From CAZWXH01 sp964637725 (lineage in GTDB: Bacteria; Bacillota_I; Bacilli_A; Erysipelotrichales; Coprobacillaceae), in assembly GCA_964637725.1 (NCBI GenBank), contig CAZWXH010000002.1, positions 1-48,359 on the forward strand: a stretch of 48,359 bases of DNA. Direction: 5' to 3'. The notes beneath the pieces were generated by a model that was not told the origin of the DNA, searched no databases, and was given only the letters and a program-made list of their open reading frames with translations. Shown here piece by piece: positions 23,045 through 31,239 of this stretch. Both the position numbers and the translations under genes were made by a program. The stretch's first letter is position 1. Each line of letters opens with the position of its first letter.

Positions 23045-23446
23045 ATGACAATGAAAAAATTTAAAGATTATCGAATGTTTTGGGCAACATTACTTTTATT
23101 TATGTTTTTTATTGGTTTAGGAACATTTTGTTTCTTAACTGAAAAAAAGATGCCGATGATTGGAAGTATGATTTTAGCTCTTATTGCATTATTCTTACTG
23201 CTTGTACGCTATAAGAATATTCTCATGGATGATGTTATGGTTATTTATGAATGGAAGATGATAGCAATGCTTCCGACAATGGTTGATTATAAGGATATCT
23301 TATCAGTTGAGAAAAAGAGTAAACATGTTGTCAATGTTCAACATATTAGATTAAGCAAAGTCTATGTGTTTGATAGTGATGACTTTGTAAACGCCTATGT
23401 ACAGCTCAAAGAGGCATATAATAAGACTCAGAAGTCAAAATCATGA
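23045..23446 (+). CDS. Membrane protein with PH-like domain
   Basis: This 133-residue protein has two hydrophobic spans (about 12-33 WATLLLFMFFIGLGTFCFL and about 42-60 IGSMILALIALFLLLVRY) and a C-terminal cytosolic part (VYEWKMIAMLPTMVDYKDILSVEKKSKHVVNV and so on) that looks like a bacterial PH-type beta domain. GGTGAT a few bases upstream fits ATG 23045; ATG 23051 is an alternative. It is monocistronic, between gdhA and the his operon. Function is unknown. Confidence 0.7.
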   Translation: MTMKKFKDYRMFWATLLLFMFFIGLGTFCFLTEKKMPMIGSMILALIALFLLLVRYKNILMDDVMVIYEWKMIAMLPTMVDYKDILSVEKKSKHVVNVQHIRLSKVYVFDSDDFVNAYVQLKEAYNKTQKSKS

Positions 23447-23467
23447 TCATGAATGATCATTTTTTTC
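23441..23467 (+). terminator. Terminator after the PH-like gene
   Basis: ATGATC (23443-23448) and GATCAT (23455-23460) pair around ATGAAT, followed by a seven-base T-run. Confidence 0.7.
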
Positions 23468-23592
23468 TATTTTTAGAATTGCTTTAAGCATATCAAGATA
23501 TAAATATTATCGAGAAAAGGTGAATATCTTATCAAATAATGCAAACATTTGTAAGCAGAGTGAAAAAAAGCAGCTGTTTTATTAAAAATATC

Positions 23593-23620
23593 TTGTTTTT
23601 ATCTATGAATGTGTTAGAAT
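23593..23620 (+). promoter_or_regulatory. Promoter of the his operon
   Basis: TTGTTT (23593-23598) and TAGAAT (23615-23620) are 16 bases apart. The transcript would begin just ahead of the leader peptide's ribosome binding site. In the 23468-23592 stretch I see no gene or clear signal. Confidence 0.55.
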
Positions 23621-23642
23621 AGTAAAAAATGAGGTGGGATTT

Positions 23643-23696
23643 ATGAAAAATACAATTTTGTTATTACAATTACATCGCCATCATTGGAACACGTAG
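23643..23696 (+). CDS. his operon leader peptide
   Basis: The 17-residue frame encodes MKNTILLLQLHRHHWNT. Three of four successive codons near its end are His (CAT CGC CAT CAT). A strong ribosome binding site (GAGGTGGG) lies six bases upstream of ATG 23643. It stands between the his promoter and a rho-independent terminator that precedes hisZ. This is the layout of a ribosome-stalling attenuator: shortage of His-tRNA would stall the ribosome at the His codons and change RNA folding downstream. It is a regulatory peptide with no expected function of its own. Confidence 0.85.
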   Translation: MKNTILLLQLHRHHWNT

Positions 23697-23795
23697 GGTT
23701 ATATCGGACATAGATACAGCCCATTTTGCATATGCTATAGATTGGGTGTATCTAATGACTTAAGAATTATGGTGACGAGTCAAAGAGACTCGTCA
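23696..23795 (+). promoter_or_regulatory. Alternative RNA folds of the his attenuator
   Basis: Segment A (GGGTTATATC, 23696-23705) can pair with B (GATACAGCCC, 23713-23722, one mismatch). B can instead pair with C (TGGGTGTATCT, 23743-23753, one bulge). D (TGACTT, 23756-23761) can pair with E (GAGTCA, 23777-23782), which would break the terminator stem E:F. The order resembles the six-segment his attenuator of enteric bacteria. The pairings are read by eye. Confidence 0.6.
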
Positions 23796-23803
23796 TTTTT
23801 TTA
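23773..23803 (+). terminator. his attenuator terminator
   Basis: TGACGAGTC (23773-23781) and GACTCGTCA (23787-23795) form a 9-bp GC-rich stem with an AAAGA loop, followed by seven T. It lies before hisZ, so transcription must read through it. Confidence 0.85.
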
Positions 23804-23825
23804 TAAGAAAAGGGGGAAATAGAGA

Positions 23826-24794
23826 ATGGAAAAGTTTAAATATTTAATACCAGAGGAAAGTATGGATACAATGATGAATCAAGTTTCTTCATTAAGAGAG
23901 ATTGAAAATCACTTAAGAGAGATTTTTAATCAACATCAATATACTGAGGTTTTAACACCATCTTTTGAATATGTTGATTTATATAATGATATGGATATAG
24001 GAATAGAAGAAGAAAAACTATTTCAACATATTAATCATGAAGGTAAGCATATCGCTTTGCGTGCAGACTTTACTGTCCCTTTAGCAAGATTATATAGCAC
24101 TAAAAAACAAACTGGGATTCAAAGGTATTCGTATTTTGGAAGTGTTTATCGTAGAGAGAAAAAGCATAAGGGCAGAGATAATGAATTCTTTCAAGCTGGG
24201 ATAGAATTAATAGGGAATCCTGGACTTGAAGGGGATATTGAATGTTTGAAAATCATTCAAGAGACATTAGGTTATCTTAAAGTTAAGAACTTAAAAATAG
24301 AGTTGAGTTCTGCTAAATTTTATAATCGTTTATGTGAAATGGTAGATGATCAATCATTTGTTGATATTTTAAAAAGAAGAGATATATCTTCAATGGAAAA
24401 ATTAATAACAAAGAAGAACATTCAAAGTCCTTTAAAGGATTTATTGATAGAGTTACCACAGTCATTTGGAAACATTCAAATGCTTGAAAGAATGATGAAT
24501 TTAATGCAAGATTCAAAACTTAAAGAGGCATTAAATGAACTTAAAGAATTATATATGCAATTAGATCAAAAAGAGATTTTTAGTTTTGATTTAGCAATGA
24601 CGCCCGGGATGAAGTATTATACAGGCATAATGATTAAGGGATATTGTCTATCATGTGCTGAAACGATTATGAGTGGAGGACGTTATGATAAGCTTATGAA
24701 TCATTTCCATCAAGAAGCTCCGGCCATTGGATTTAGTTATGATTTAACTCAAATATTAAAAGCATTGGATAAGGAGGAAGAATCAGATGATTAA
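23826..24794 (+). CDS. hisZ: ATP phosphoribosyltransferase regulatory subunit
   Basis: HisZ is a catalytically inactive relative of histidyl-tRNA synthetase that joins with short-form HisG to make the first enzyme of histidine synthesis and gives feedback inhibition. The 322-residue protein has class II synthetase-like motifs: EVLTPSFEYVDLY (motif 1 region), LRADFTVPLARL, RYSYFGSVYRREK and the C-terminal MSGGRYDKLM with APAIGFSYDL. It lacks an anticodon-binding domain. AAAGGGGGAAA upstream supports ATG 23826. It heads the his operon and overlaps hisG by eight bases. Confidence 0.93.
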   Translation: MEKFKYLIPEESMDTMMNQVSSLREIENHLREIFNQHQYTEVLTPSFEYVDLYNDMDIGIEEEKLFQHINHEGKHIALRADFTVPLARLYSTKKQTGIQRYSYFGSVYRREKKHKGRDNEFFQAGIELIGNPGLEGDIECLKIIQETLGYLKVKNLKIELSSAKFYNRLCEMVDDQSFVDILKRRDISSMEKLITKKNIQSPLKDLLIELPQSFGNIQMLERMMNLMQDSKLKEALNELKELYMQLDQKEIFSFDLAMTPGMKYYTGIMIKGYCLSCAETIMSGGRYDKLMNHFHQEAPAIGFSYDLTQILKALDKEEESDD

Positions 24795-25407
24795 AATTGC
24801 AATCACAAAAGGAAGAATAGAAAAACAAGTTTGTAAAATGTTACAAAATGCAGGTTTTGATATGGATCCTATTATAAATAAAGATAGAGAATTATTAATA
24901 GAAACAAGTGATGGTATTTCTATGATATTTGCGAAAGCAAATGATGTTTTGACTTTCTTAGAACATGGAATTGTTGATGTTGGGTTTGTCGGTAAAGATA
25001 CTTTAGATGATAGTGATTTTCATGATTATTATGAAATGTTAGATTTAGATATTGGAAAATGTTATTTTGCATTGGCAGCTTATCCTGAGTATAAATCAAA
25101 GGTCTTTCATCGTAGAAAGAAGATTGCTTCTAAGTATACAAAAGTAGCTAAAGATTATTTTACATCAAAACAAGAAGATGTTGAGATTATTAAATTAGAG
25201 GGTTCAGTAGAATTAGGACCAGTTGTAGGATTAAGTGATGCTATTATTGATATTGTAGAAACAGGTTCTACATTAAAAGCTAATGGTTTAGAAATCATTG
25301 AAAGAATAAGTGATATTTCAACAAGAATGATTGTTAATAAAGTAAGCCTTAAATTTAAAAAAGATGAAGTGTTTCAATTAATTGAAGCACTTAAGGAGGA
25401 TAGATAA
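24787..25407 (+). CDS. hisG: ATP phosphoribosyltransferase, short form
   Basis: HisG condenses ATP with PRPP to start histidine synthesis. The 206-residue length marks the short form that lacks the regulatory ACT-like domain and needs HisZ. Visible motifs are KIAITKGRIEKQ at the N-terminus and GSVELGPVVGLSDAIIDIVETGSTLKANGL (about residues 139-168), the PRPP-binding region. AAGGAGGAAG supports ATG 24787, inside the end of hisZ. HisD follows with no gap. Confidence 0.95.
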   Translation: MIKIAITKGRIEKQVCKMLQNAGFDMDPIINKDRELLIETSDGISMIFAKANDVLTFLEHGIVDVGFVGKDTLDDSDFHDYYEMLDLDIGKCYFALAAYPEYKSKVFHRRKKIASKYTKVAKDYFTSKQEDVEIIKLEGSVELGPVVGLSDAIIDIVETGSTLKANGLEIIERISDISTRMIVNKVSLKFKKDEVFQLIEALKEDR

Positions 25408-26706
25408 ATGTTAAAACAATTAGATTTTAAAGGAAACTATGAAGACATTGCTATTAAGTTCTCGACTCGTAAAGAAGATATTTCAAAGCAAGTAAATGAT
25501 GCAGTTTTAGATATTATTGAAGATATTAAAAAATGTGGAGACAAAGCATTAATGAAATATTGTCGTAAGTTTGATGGATTTATGATTGAAGATCCTAGAG
25601 ATTTTATTGTTTCTAAACAAGAAATCTTAGAAGGAGTTTCTATTGTTGGTAAAGATTTTATGAGAATATTAGAGAGAACAAAACAACAAATCACTGATTT
25701 TCATAAGAATCAAGTTGATAAATCATGGTCTATTTATAAAGAAAATGGGGTTATGATGGGACAAGTTGTCAGAGGTTTAGAAAATGTTGCATTATATGTT
25801 CCAGGCGGAACGGCAACTTATCCATCAACAGTTATGATGAATGCAATTCCGGCAACTTTAGCAGGGGTTAAAAATTTAGTAATTATTACACCAGTTAAAG
25901 AAGACGGAAAAGTTAATCCAACTATTCTTGCTGCTGCTTATGTCTGTGGTATAGAAAAAATATATAAGGTTGGTGGAGCTCAAGGTGTTGGGGCAGTAGC
26001 AATCGGGACAAATACAATTCCTAAAGTTGATAAGATAGTAGGACCAGGGAATATCTTTGTTGCCACAGCTAAGAAGTTATGTTATGGAATGGTCGATATA
26101 GATATGGTTGCAGGACCTAGTGAGATATTAATTATTGCTGATGAGAATGCGAATCCTAAGTATATTGCAGCTGATTTAATGAGTCAAGCTGAACATGATA
26201 AACTGGCGAGTGCTATCCTTGTGACGACTTGCCCTAAGCTAGTTGAAGAAGTGAATATTGAATTAGAAAGACAGATGACTTATCTTTCAAGAACGGATAT
26301 TATTAAAGAATCTCTAGATAATTATGGTGGGGCAATTATTGTAGATAATATGAAAGAGGCTTTTGAAGTTTCTAATTATTTAGCACCAGAACATTTAGAA
26401 GTCCTTGTAGAAAATCCCATGAATACTTTACCGCTTATTAAAAATGCGGGGTCAATATTTTTAGGAGCGTATACTCCTGAACCTTTAGGAGACTATATGT
26501 CAGGCACAAATCATGTGCTACCAACTGGAGGAACAGCTAAATTTTACAGCGCTTTAGGAGTATATGATTTTGTCAAATATTCTTCTTATAGTTACTATCC
26601 AAAGGATGTATTATCAACATTTAAAGAAGATGTTGTTCAATTCGCAAAATTAGAAGGCTTAGATGCTCATGCTAATAGCGTAGCAGTGAGATTTGAGGAG
26701 GAATAA
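25408..26706 (+). CDS. hisD: Histidinol dehydrogenase
   Basis: HisD oxidises histidinol to histidine in two NAD-dependent steps with a zinc site. The 432-residue protein shows NVALYVPGGTATYPSTVMMNAIPA (about 120-143), DKIVGPGNIFVATAKK, DMVAGPSEILIIAD (about 233-246), SQAEHD and the catalytic EH in YLAPEHLEVLVE. The last steps need histidinol phosphate phosphatase and HisC, which are not in this operon. Its start codon directly follows the hisG stop. Confidence 0.96.
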   Translation: MLKQLDFKGNYEDIAIKFSTRKEDISKQVNDAVLDIIEDIKKCGDKALMKYCRKFDGFMIEDPRDFIVSKQEILEGVSIVGKDFMRILERTKQQITDFHKNQVDKSWSIYKENGVMMGQVVRGLENVALYVPGGTATYPSTVMMNAIPATLAGVKNLVIITPVKEDGKVNPTILAAAYVCGIEKIYKVGGAQGVGAVAIGTNTIPKVDKIVGPGNIFVATAKKLCYGMVDIDMVAGPSEILIIADENANPKYIAADLMSQAEHDKLASAILVTTCPKLVEEVNIELERQMTYLSRTDIIKESLDNYGGAIIVDNMKEAFEVSNYLAPEHLEVLVENPMNTLPLIKNAGSIFLGAYTPEPLGDYMSGTNHVLPTGGTAKFYSALGVYDFVKYSSYSYYPKDVLSTFKEDVVQFAKLEGLDAHANSVAVRFEEE

Positions 26707-26707
26707 T

Positions 26708-27295
26708 ATGAGAGTGAGTCAAATAAATAGAGAAACAAAAGAAACAAGTATTTCAATGGCTTTAAACCTTGATGGTAGTGGAATTGCTTCAATTGATACA
26801 GGAGTAGGATTTTTTGATCATATGCTTGAATTGTTTGCCTTTCATGGAAACTTTGATTTAACAGTAAAATGTGTTGGTGACTTAAAAGTAGATAGTCATC
26901 ATACTGTTGAAGATTTGGGTATCGTTTTAGGTAAGTGTATCTTAGAGGCATTGGCTGATAAAAAAGGCATAACACGTTATGGACAAATGAGCATTCCTAT
27001 GGATGAAGCTTTAGTCACAACAACTTTAGATTTAAGTGGAAGAGCTTATCTTGTGTATCATGCTGAATTATTTTCACCAACATTAGGTAATTATGAAACA
27101 GAAATGACAGAAGAATTCTTTCGAGCAGTCAGTGATAATGCTTTAATGACTTTGCATATTAATGAAGAGTATGGTGAAAATACTCACCATATTATTGAAG
27201 CTATGTTTAAAAGTTTTGGACGAGCTTTAAAGAAAGCCGTTACTATTGATGAAATGAATAAAGATAAAGTCATCTCTTCAAAAGGAGTTTTATAG
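26708..27295 (+). CDS. hisB: Imidazoleglycerol-phosphate dehydratase
   Basis: This 195-residue enzyme dehydrates imidazole glycerol phosphate. Two metal-binding motifs are visible: HHTVEDLGIVLGK (about residues 63-75) and NTHHIIEAMFKSFGRALKKA (about 161-180), together with GVGFFDHMLELFAFHGNFDL. It is a dehydratase only; the phosphatase domain of the fused enteric HisB is absent. The frame extends five codons upstream, but ATG 26708 has GAGGAGGAA at the right distance. Confidence 0.95.
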   Translation: MRVSQINRETKETSISMALNLDGSGIASIDTGVGFFDHMLELFAFHGNFDLTVKCVGDLKVDSHHTVEDLGIVLGKCILEALADKKGITRYGQMSIPMDEALVTTTLDLSGRAYLVYHAELFSPTLGNYETEMTEEFFRAVSDNALMTLHINEEYGENTHHIIEAMFKSFGRALKKAVTIDEMNKDKVISSKGVL

Positions 27296-27312
27296 AAGAG
27301 AAAGGGGATTAT

Positions 27313-27918
27313 ATGATAGTTATTATTGATTATAATATTGGAAATTTAAAGAGTGTAGAAAATGCGTTTTCCCGTATTGGATTAAAAACGATTGTTAGTC
27401 GTGATCATGCTATAATAAGACAAGCTAAAGGAATCGTATTACCTGGCGTAGGGACTTTTCCAGTTGCGATGGAACATCTTAAAAAATATGACTTAATTGA
27501 TATTTTAAAGGAAAGAAAAAATGCAAAGATTCCTATTCTAGGGATATGTTTAGGAATGCAAATTCTTTTTGAAAAGGGTAAAGAGATAAAAGAAACAGAA
27601 GGCTTAGGATTCTTAAATGGTGAAGTTCATTTAATGAAGGTCAATGCTAAAATTCCTCATATGGGTTGGAATGAACTGCTTTTTAATCATCAGCATCCTA
27701 TCTTAAAGAATATTAAAGAAAATGATTATGTCTATTTTGTTCATTCATTTATGGCTTCAACAAGTGATGATGAACTGGTGGCATATTGTGAGTATGGAGA
27801 TAAGAAAATAACAGCATTAGTAGCTAAAGATAATGTTATTGGATGTCAATTTCATCCCGAAAAAAGTGGCGAAGTTGGCAAAAGTATATTATTAGCTTTT
27901 AAGGAGATGATACAATGA
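27313..27918 (+). CDS. hisH: Imidazole glycerol phosphate synthase, glutaminase subunit
   Basis: HisH is a class I glutamine amidotransferase that supplies ammonia to HisF. The 201-residue protein has IIDYNIGNLKSVENAF at the N-terminus, the nucleophile Cys in GICLGMQILFE (about residue 78) and the His-Glu pair in CQFHPEKSG (about 183-191). GAAAGGGGATT precedes ATG 27313. It overlaps hisA by four bases. Confidence 0.96.
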   Translation: MIVIIDYNIGNLKSVENAFSRIGLKTIVSRDHAIIRQAKGIVLPGVGTFPVAMEHLKKYDLIDILKERKNAKIPILGICLGMQILFEKGKEIKETEGLGFLNGEVHLMKVNAKIPHMGWNELLFNHQHPILKNIKENDYVYFVHSFMASTSDDELVAYCEYGDKKITALVAKDNVIGCQFHPEKSGEVGKSILLAFKEMIQ

Positions 27919-28640
27919 TTTTAATTCCAGCAATTGATTTAAAAGATGGACAAGCAGTTCGTTTATTAAAAGGTGACTATAATCAAAAAACAATCTATTC
28001 TTCATCACCTGAAGAAATTGCGTTAAAGTTTCAAGATATGGGAGCTGACTATCTTCATGTAGTAGACTTAGATGGCGCAAAAGATGGAACAACAACAAAT
28101 TTAGAAACAATTAGGAAAATAAGACAAGCTTTAACTATTCCTATTGAATTAGGTGGGGGTATTAGAGATATTGAAACAGTTGATTTATATTTAAATGAAG
28201 TTGGTATTGATCGTGTAATATTAGGGACAGCAGCTATTGAAAACCCAGAGTTTTTAAAACAAGCACTTTTGAAATATGGCTCTCATAGGATTGTTGTTGG
28301 TGTTGATGTTAAAGATGGTTTTGTTTCAACATCTGGATGGCTTACAACAACAGAAGTTCATTATTTAGATTTTCTAAAAGAATTAGAAAAAATAGGAGTA
28401 CAATATATTGTTTGTACTGATATTTCAAGAGATGGAACTTTGATGGGTCCTTCATTTGATTTATATGAAGATATTCATAAGAATAGTTCTCTGTCATTTG
28501 TCGTATCTGGGGGAATTAAAGATGCTGATGATATTTATCAAGTGAATAAAAAAGGTTATTATGGATGTATTGTTGGTAAAGCTTATTATGAAGGAAAGAT
28601 TGATTTAGAAGAGGTGATAACATGCTTGCAAAAAGGATAA
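27915..28640 (+). CDS. hisA: ProFAR isomerase
   Basis: HisA isomerises the ProFAR intermediate (an Amadori rearrangement). The 241-residue TIM barrel shows PAIDLKDGQAVRLLKGDY at the N-terminus with catalytic Asp8, GVDVKDGFVSTSGW with the second Asp near residue 131, and the phosphate-binding loops LGGGIRD and SGGIKD. AAGGAGATGATA overlaps the end of hisH. Its last 19 bases overlap hisF in another frame. Confidence 0.95.
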   Translation: MILIPAIDLKDGQAVRLLKGDYNQKTIYSSSPEEIALKFQDMGADYLHVVDLDGAKDGTTTNLETIRKIRQALTIPIELGGGIRDIETVDLYLNEVGIDRVILGTAAIENPEFLKQALLKYGSHRIVVGVDVKDGFVSTSGWLTTTEVHYLDFLKELEKIGVQYIVCTDISRDGTLMGPSFDLYEDIHKNSSLSFVVSGGIKDADDIYQVNKKGYYGCIVGKAYYEGKIDLEEVITCLQKG

Positions 28641-29389
28641 TTCCGTGTCTTGATATTAAAGATGGTAAAGTTGTAAAAGGTATTAATTTTGTGGGATTAC
28701 AAGATGTTGGTGATCCTGTGGAATTGGCTAAAAAATATGATTTACAATGTGCAGATGAAATTGTTTTTTTAGATATTACGGCCACATATGAAGATAGAGG
28801 TATCATTAAAGATTTAATTCAAAGAGGAGCAAGTGAATTATCTATTCCTTTAGCTGTTGGTGGAGGAATTAGAACACTTGATGATTTTAGAATGATATTA
28901 TCAAGTGGTGCTGATAAAGTGTCGGTTAATTCAGCAGCTATTAAAAATCCTCAGTTGATCAAAGAAGCTTCTGATGAATTTGGGGTTCAATGTGTAGTTG
29001 TTGCAATAGATGCCAAACAAAGAGCAGATAAAAGTGGCTATGATGTTTATATTGCTGGAGGTAGAGAAAATACGGGGCTCGATTTAATAGAATGGGCCAA
29101 GACATGTGAATCACTAGGAGCGGGCGAAATCTTATTAACATCGATGGATAGAGATGGCACAAGAGATGGGTTTGATATCGATATGCTAAAGGCGGTTATT
29201 AAAGAAGTCTCTATACCAGTTATTGCAAGTGGTGGATGTGGTGGTATTGAAGATATTGTGGAAGTGTTCCAAAAGACAGATTGTGATGGCGCATTGGCCG
29301 CATCTTTATTTCATTATGGAGAGGCAACAATTGAACAAGTGAAAGTGGAATGTGAAAAGCACAACATCCCAGTAAGGAGAAACAGATGA
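28622..29389 (+). CDS. hisF: Imidazole glycerol phosphate synthase, cyclase subunit
   Basis: HisF uses ammonia from HisH to close the imidazole ring, releasing AICAR. The 255-residue TIM barrel has IIPCLDIKDGKVVKG with catalytic Asp11, VVVAIDAKQR with Asp130 and phosphate loops VGGGIRT and ASGGCGG. It starts within the last codons of hisA, with GAAGAGGTGATAA as ribosome binding site, and overlaps hisI-E by four bases. Confidence 0.96.
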   Translation: MLAKRIIPCLDIKDGKVVKGINFVGLQDVGDPVELAKKYDLQCADEIVFLDITATYEDRGIIKDLIQRGASELSIPLAVGGGIRTLDDFRMILSSGADKVSVNSAAIKNPQLIKEASDEFGVQCVVVAIDAKQRADKSGYDVYIAGGRENTGLDLIEWAKTCESLGAGEILLTSMDRDGTRDGFDIDMLKAVIKEVSIPVIASGGCGGIEDIVEVFQKTDCDGALAASLFHYGEATIEQVKVECEKHNIPVRRNR

Positions 29390-30030
29390 GACCAGATTTT
29401 AAAAAAATGAATCAAATGATTCCTGCAATCGTTCAAGATTATAAAACAAAAGATGTTTTGATGATGGCCTATGTCAATGAAGAAGCCTATGATAAGATGC
29501 TAGAAACATCACAAACATATTTCTATTCTCGTTCTAGAAATGAACTATGGCATAAAGGAGAAACATCAGGACATTATCAAAATATCAAAGGAATGTATCT
29601 TGATTGTGATAATGATACTCTGTTAATTTATGTAGAACAACTTGGAGTCGCATGTCATACAGGCGCATATTCTTGTTTCTTTAATGAAGTTATTTCTTAT
29701 CATAGTACTATGAATATCTTCCGTGATTTATATGATGTAATTGAAGATAGAAAAGTAAATAAAGTAGAAAAATCATATACCAATTATTTATTTGATCAAG
29801 GTATTGATAAGATTTGTAAAAAAATTGGTGAAGAAGCAAGTGAGACTATTATTGCGGCTAAGAATAATGATAAAGAGGAATTAATTGGTGAAATAGGTGA
29901 TCTTTTCTACCATGTCTTTGTCTTAATGTCAAAGCAAGGAATAAGCGTTGAAGATATTGAAAATAAACTTGGTGAAAGACATCAAATTACTGGTAATAAA
30001 AAAGATTTTCATACTAAGGGTGAATATTAG
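29386..30030 (+). CDS. hisI: Bifunctional PR-AMP cyclohydrolase / PR-ATP pyrophosphatase
   Basis: This 214-residue fusion carries out steps two and three of histidine synthesis. HisI comes first (residues 1-105; metal site in GMYLDCDNDTLLIYVEQLGVACHTGAYSCF, with paired Asp and Cys ligands). HisE follows (about 112-214; KKIGEEASETIIAAKNNDKEELIGEIGDLFYH, the acidic all-helical NTP pyrophosphatase). It is also called hisIE. It is the last gene of the operon; hisC and a phosphatase are absent here. Confidence 0.95.
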   Translation: MRPDFKKMNQMIPAIVQDYKTKDVLMMAYVNEEAYDKMLETSQTYFYSRSRNELWHKGETSGHYQNIKGMYLDCDNDTLLIYVEQLGVACHTGAYSCFFNEVISYHSTMNIFRDLYDVIEDRKVNKVEKSYTNYLFDQGIDKICKKIGEEASETIIAAKNNDKEELIGEIGDLFYHVFVLMSKQGISVEDIENKLGERHQITGNKKDFHTKGEY

Positions 30031-30046
30031 ACTTAAATATAAAGGG

Positions 30047-30082
30047 AATATAATGTATTGTATACATATTATTTTCTTTTTT
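30047..30082 (+). terminator. Possible terminator of the his operon
   Basis: AATGTAT and ATACATATT can pair around a tiny loop, followed by a T-rich stretch (TTTTCTTTTTTTG). The stem is AT-only, so it is a weak call. Confidence 0.4.
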
Positions 30083-30090
30083 TGTTTGAT

Positions 30091-30120
30091 TTGATTTTCT
30101 TGAAGAAGTTATTATATACT
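30091..30120 (+). promoter_or_regulatory. Promoter of the DUF2200 gene
   Basis: TTGATT (30091-30096) and TATACT (30115-30120) are 18 bases apart. Confidence 0.45.
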
Positions 30121-30143
30121 ATTAGTAATTGGAGGTTGTTGAT

Positions 30144-30497
30144 ATGAAATATGAGAAAGTGTATTGTATGAGTTTTTCAAAGATTTATTCATTACTTGTA
30201 AATAAAGCCGTTAATAAATCAAGAACAAAGAATGAGGTTGATGAGATTATTTGTTGGCTTACAGGTTATAAACAAGAGGAGTTAAATAAACTTATAGAGA
30301 GTTCTATCCAATATGGTGATTTCTTTTTGAAGGCACCTAACCCTAATAAGAATAGAGTATTAATAAAAGGTTCTATTTGTGGTGTAAGAGTAGAAGAGAT
30401 AGAGGAACCTTTAATGCGAGAAATACGTTATTTAGATAAACTCATTGATGAACTTGCTAAGGGGAAATCAATGAATAAGATATTAAGAGAAGAATAG
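30144..30497 (+). CDS. DUF2200 family protein
   Basis: This 117-residue protein fits the DUF2200 family: VYCMSFSKIYSLLVNKAVNKSRTKNEVDEIICWLTGY near the start, then FFLKAPNPNKNRVLIKGSICGVRVEEIEEPLMREIRYLDKLIDELAKGK near the end. The family is conserved and has no known activity. TTGGAGG nine bases upstream of ATG 30144 supports this start over the GTG at 30129. It is probably co-transcribed with the Cys-rich gene 11 bases downstream. Confidence 0.85.
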   Translation: MKYEKVYCMSFSKIYSLLVNKAVNKSRTKNEVDEIICWLTGYKQEELNKLIESSIQYGDFFLKAPNPNKNRVLIKGSICGVRVEEIEEPLMREIRYLDKLIDELAKGKSMNKILREE

Positions 30498-30508
30498 AGG
30501 ACAATATT

Positions 30509-31171
30509 ATGATACATTACCTGCCTGGTTGTGATGTAAGAAAAAATCACCCCGAAGCTATTAGAAGAATAGAGCGCTATATGAGTAATCATGATGTTGT
30601 GATTGATCAATGTTGTCGAGTAAACAAACAGTTTTTAAATAACGGGGATACGATTATTAATAACTGTACTTTATGTACACTTATTTTAAATGAAACGCAT
30701 CCTGATAATCGCATCTTAAGTTTATATGAATATATATTAGAGGACCAAGATTTTCCATGGATAAATCATCAAGGTGAACAGATAACAGTTCAAGACTGTT
30801 GGCGTACAAGAGATAATCTTCCTTTACAAAAGGCAATAAGAAAATGTTTAAAGAAAATGAATTATACGATTGTTGAAATGGCTGAAAACTTTAGTCAAAC
30901 AAAATATTGTGGGGTTTGGCTTTATAATCAACCGACTAAAGATTGCTTTGAAATAGCACCCTTTACACTTCAATATATTATGGATAATCATATAAAAATA
31001 TTACCTGAACATAATCAGATTGAACTTATGAAAAAGTGGGTAAATCAATATCAAACAAAACAAGTTCTTGTCTATTGTAATGGATGTGAAAAAGGAATTC
31101 ATATCGGTGGGAAGACACCAACGCATATTGTAGAATTAATAGCTGAAGGACTTCTTAATAAGAAATCATAA
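30509..31171 (+). CDS. Cys-rich protein resembling CCG-domain Fe-S proteins
   Basis: This 220-residue cytosolic protein has a cysteine pattern in two groups: PGCDV (residue 8), then CCRVN (35-36) and CTLCT (53-56), and later CNGCEKGIHIGGKTPTHIVELI near the C-terminus (190-212). The arrangement recalls the CCG domains of HdrB-type and glycolate oxidase-type iron-sulfur proteins, and the PTHIVELI end also occurs there. The assignment is tentative. It precedes rubrerythrin, so a redox or metal role is possible. I do not know a named family. Confidence 0.6.
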   Translation: MIHYLPGCDVRKNHPEAIRRIERYMSNHDVVIDQCCRVNKQFLNNGDTIINNCTLCTLILNETHPDNRILSLYEYILEDQDFPWINHQGEQITVQDCWRTRDNLPLQKAIRKCLKKMNYTIVEMAENFSQTKYCGVWLYNQPTKDCFEIAPFTLQYIMDNHIKILPEHNQIELMKKWVNQYQTKQVLVYCNGCEKGIHIGGKTPTHIVELIAEGLLNKKS

Positions 31172-31174
31172 ATA

Positions 31175-31201
31175 AAAATATTTGAGCGAATATTTTCTTT
31201 A
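31175..31201 (+). terminator. Weak terminator before rubrerythrin
   Basis: AAAATATT and AATATTTT pair around TGAGCG, followed by CTTTA. Confidence 0.45.
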
Positions 31202-31239
31202 TCTTTGTTTATACTAAATAAGCAAAGGAGAGATGAATA

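Noticed and set aside
23468..23825. T-box as the explanation for the his leader
   Set aside because: There is no T-box sequence (GGTGG-type core) or stem I; the His-rich leader peptide and terminator explain the region better.
26667..26975. 102-codon minus-strand frame opposite hisD/hisB
   Set aside because: It is opposite conserved his genes, rich in Leu, Tyr and His as expected for an antisense shadow, and has no promoter.
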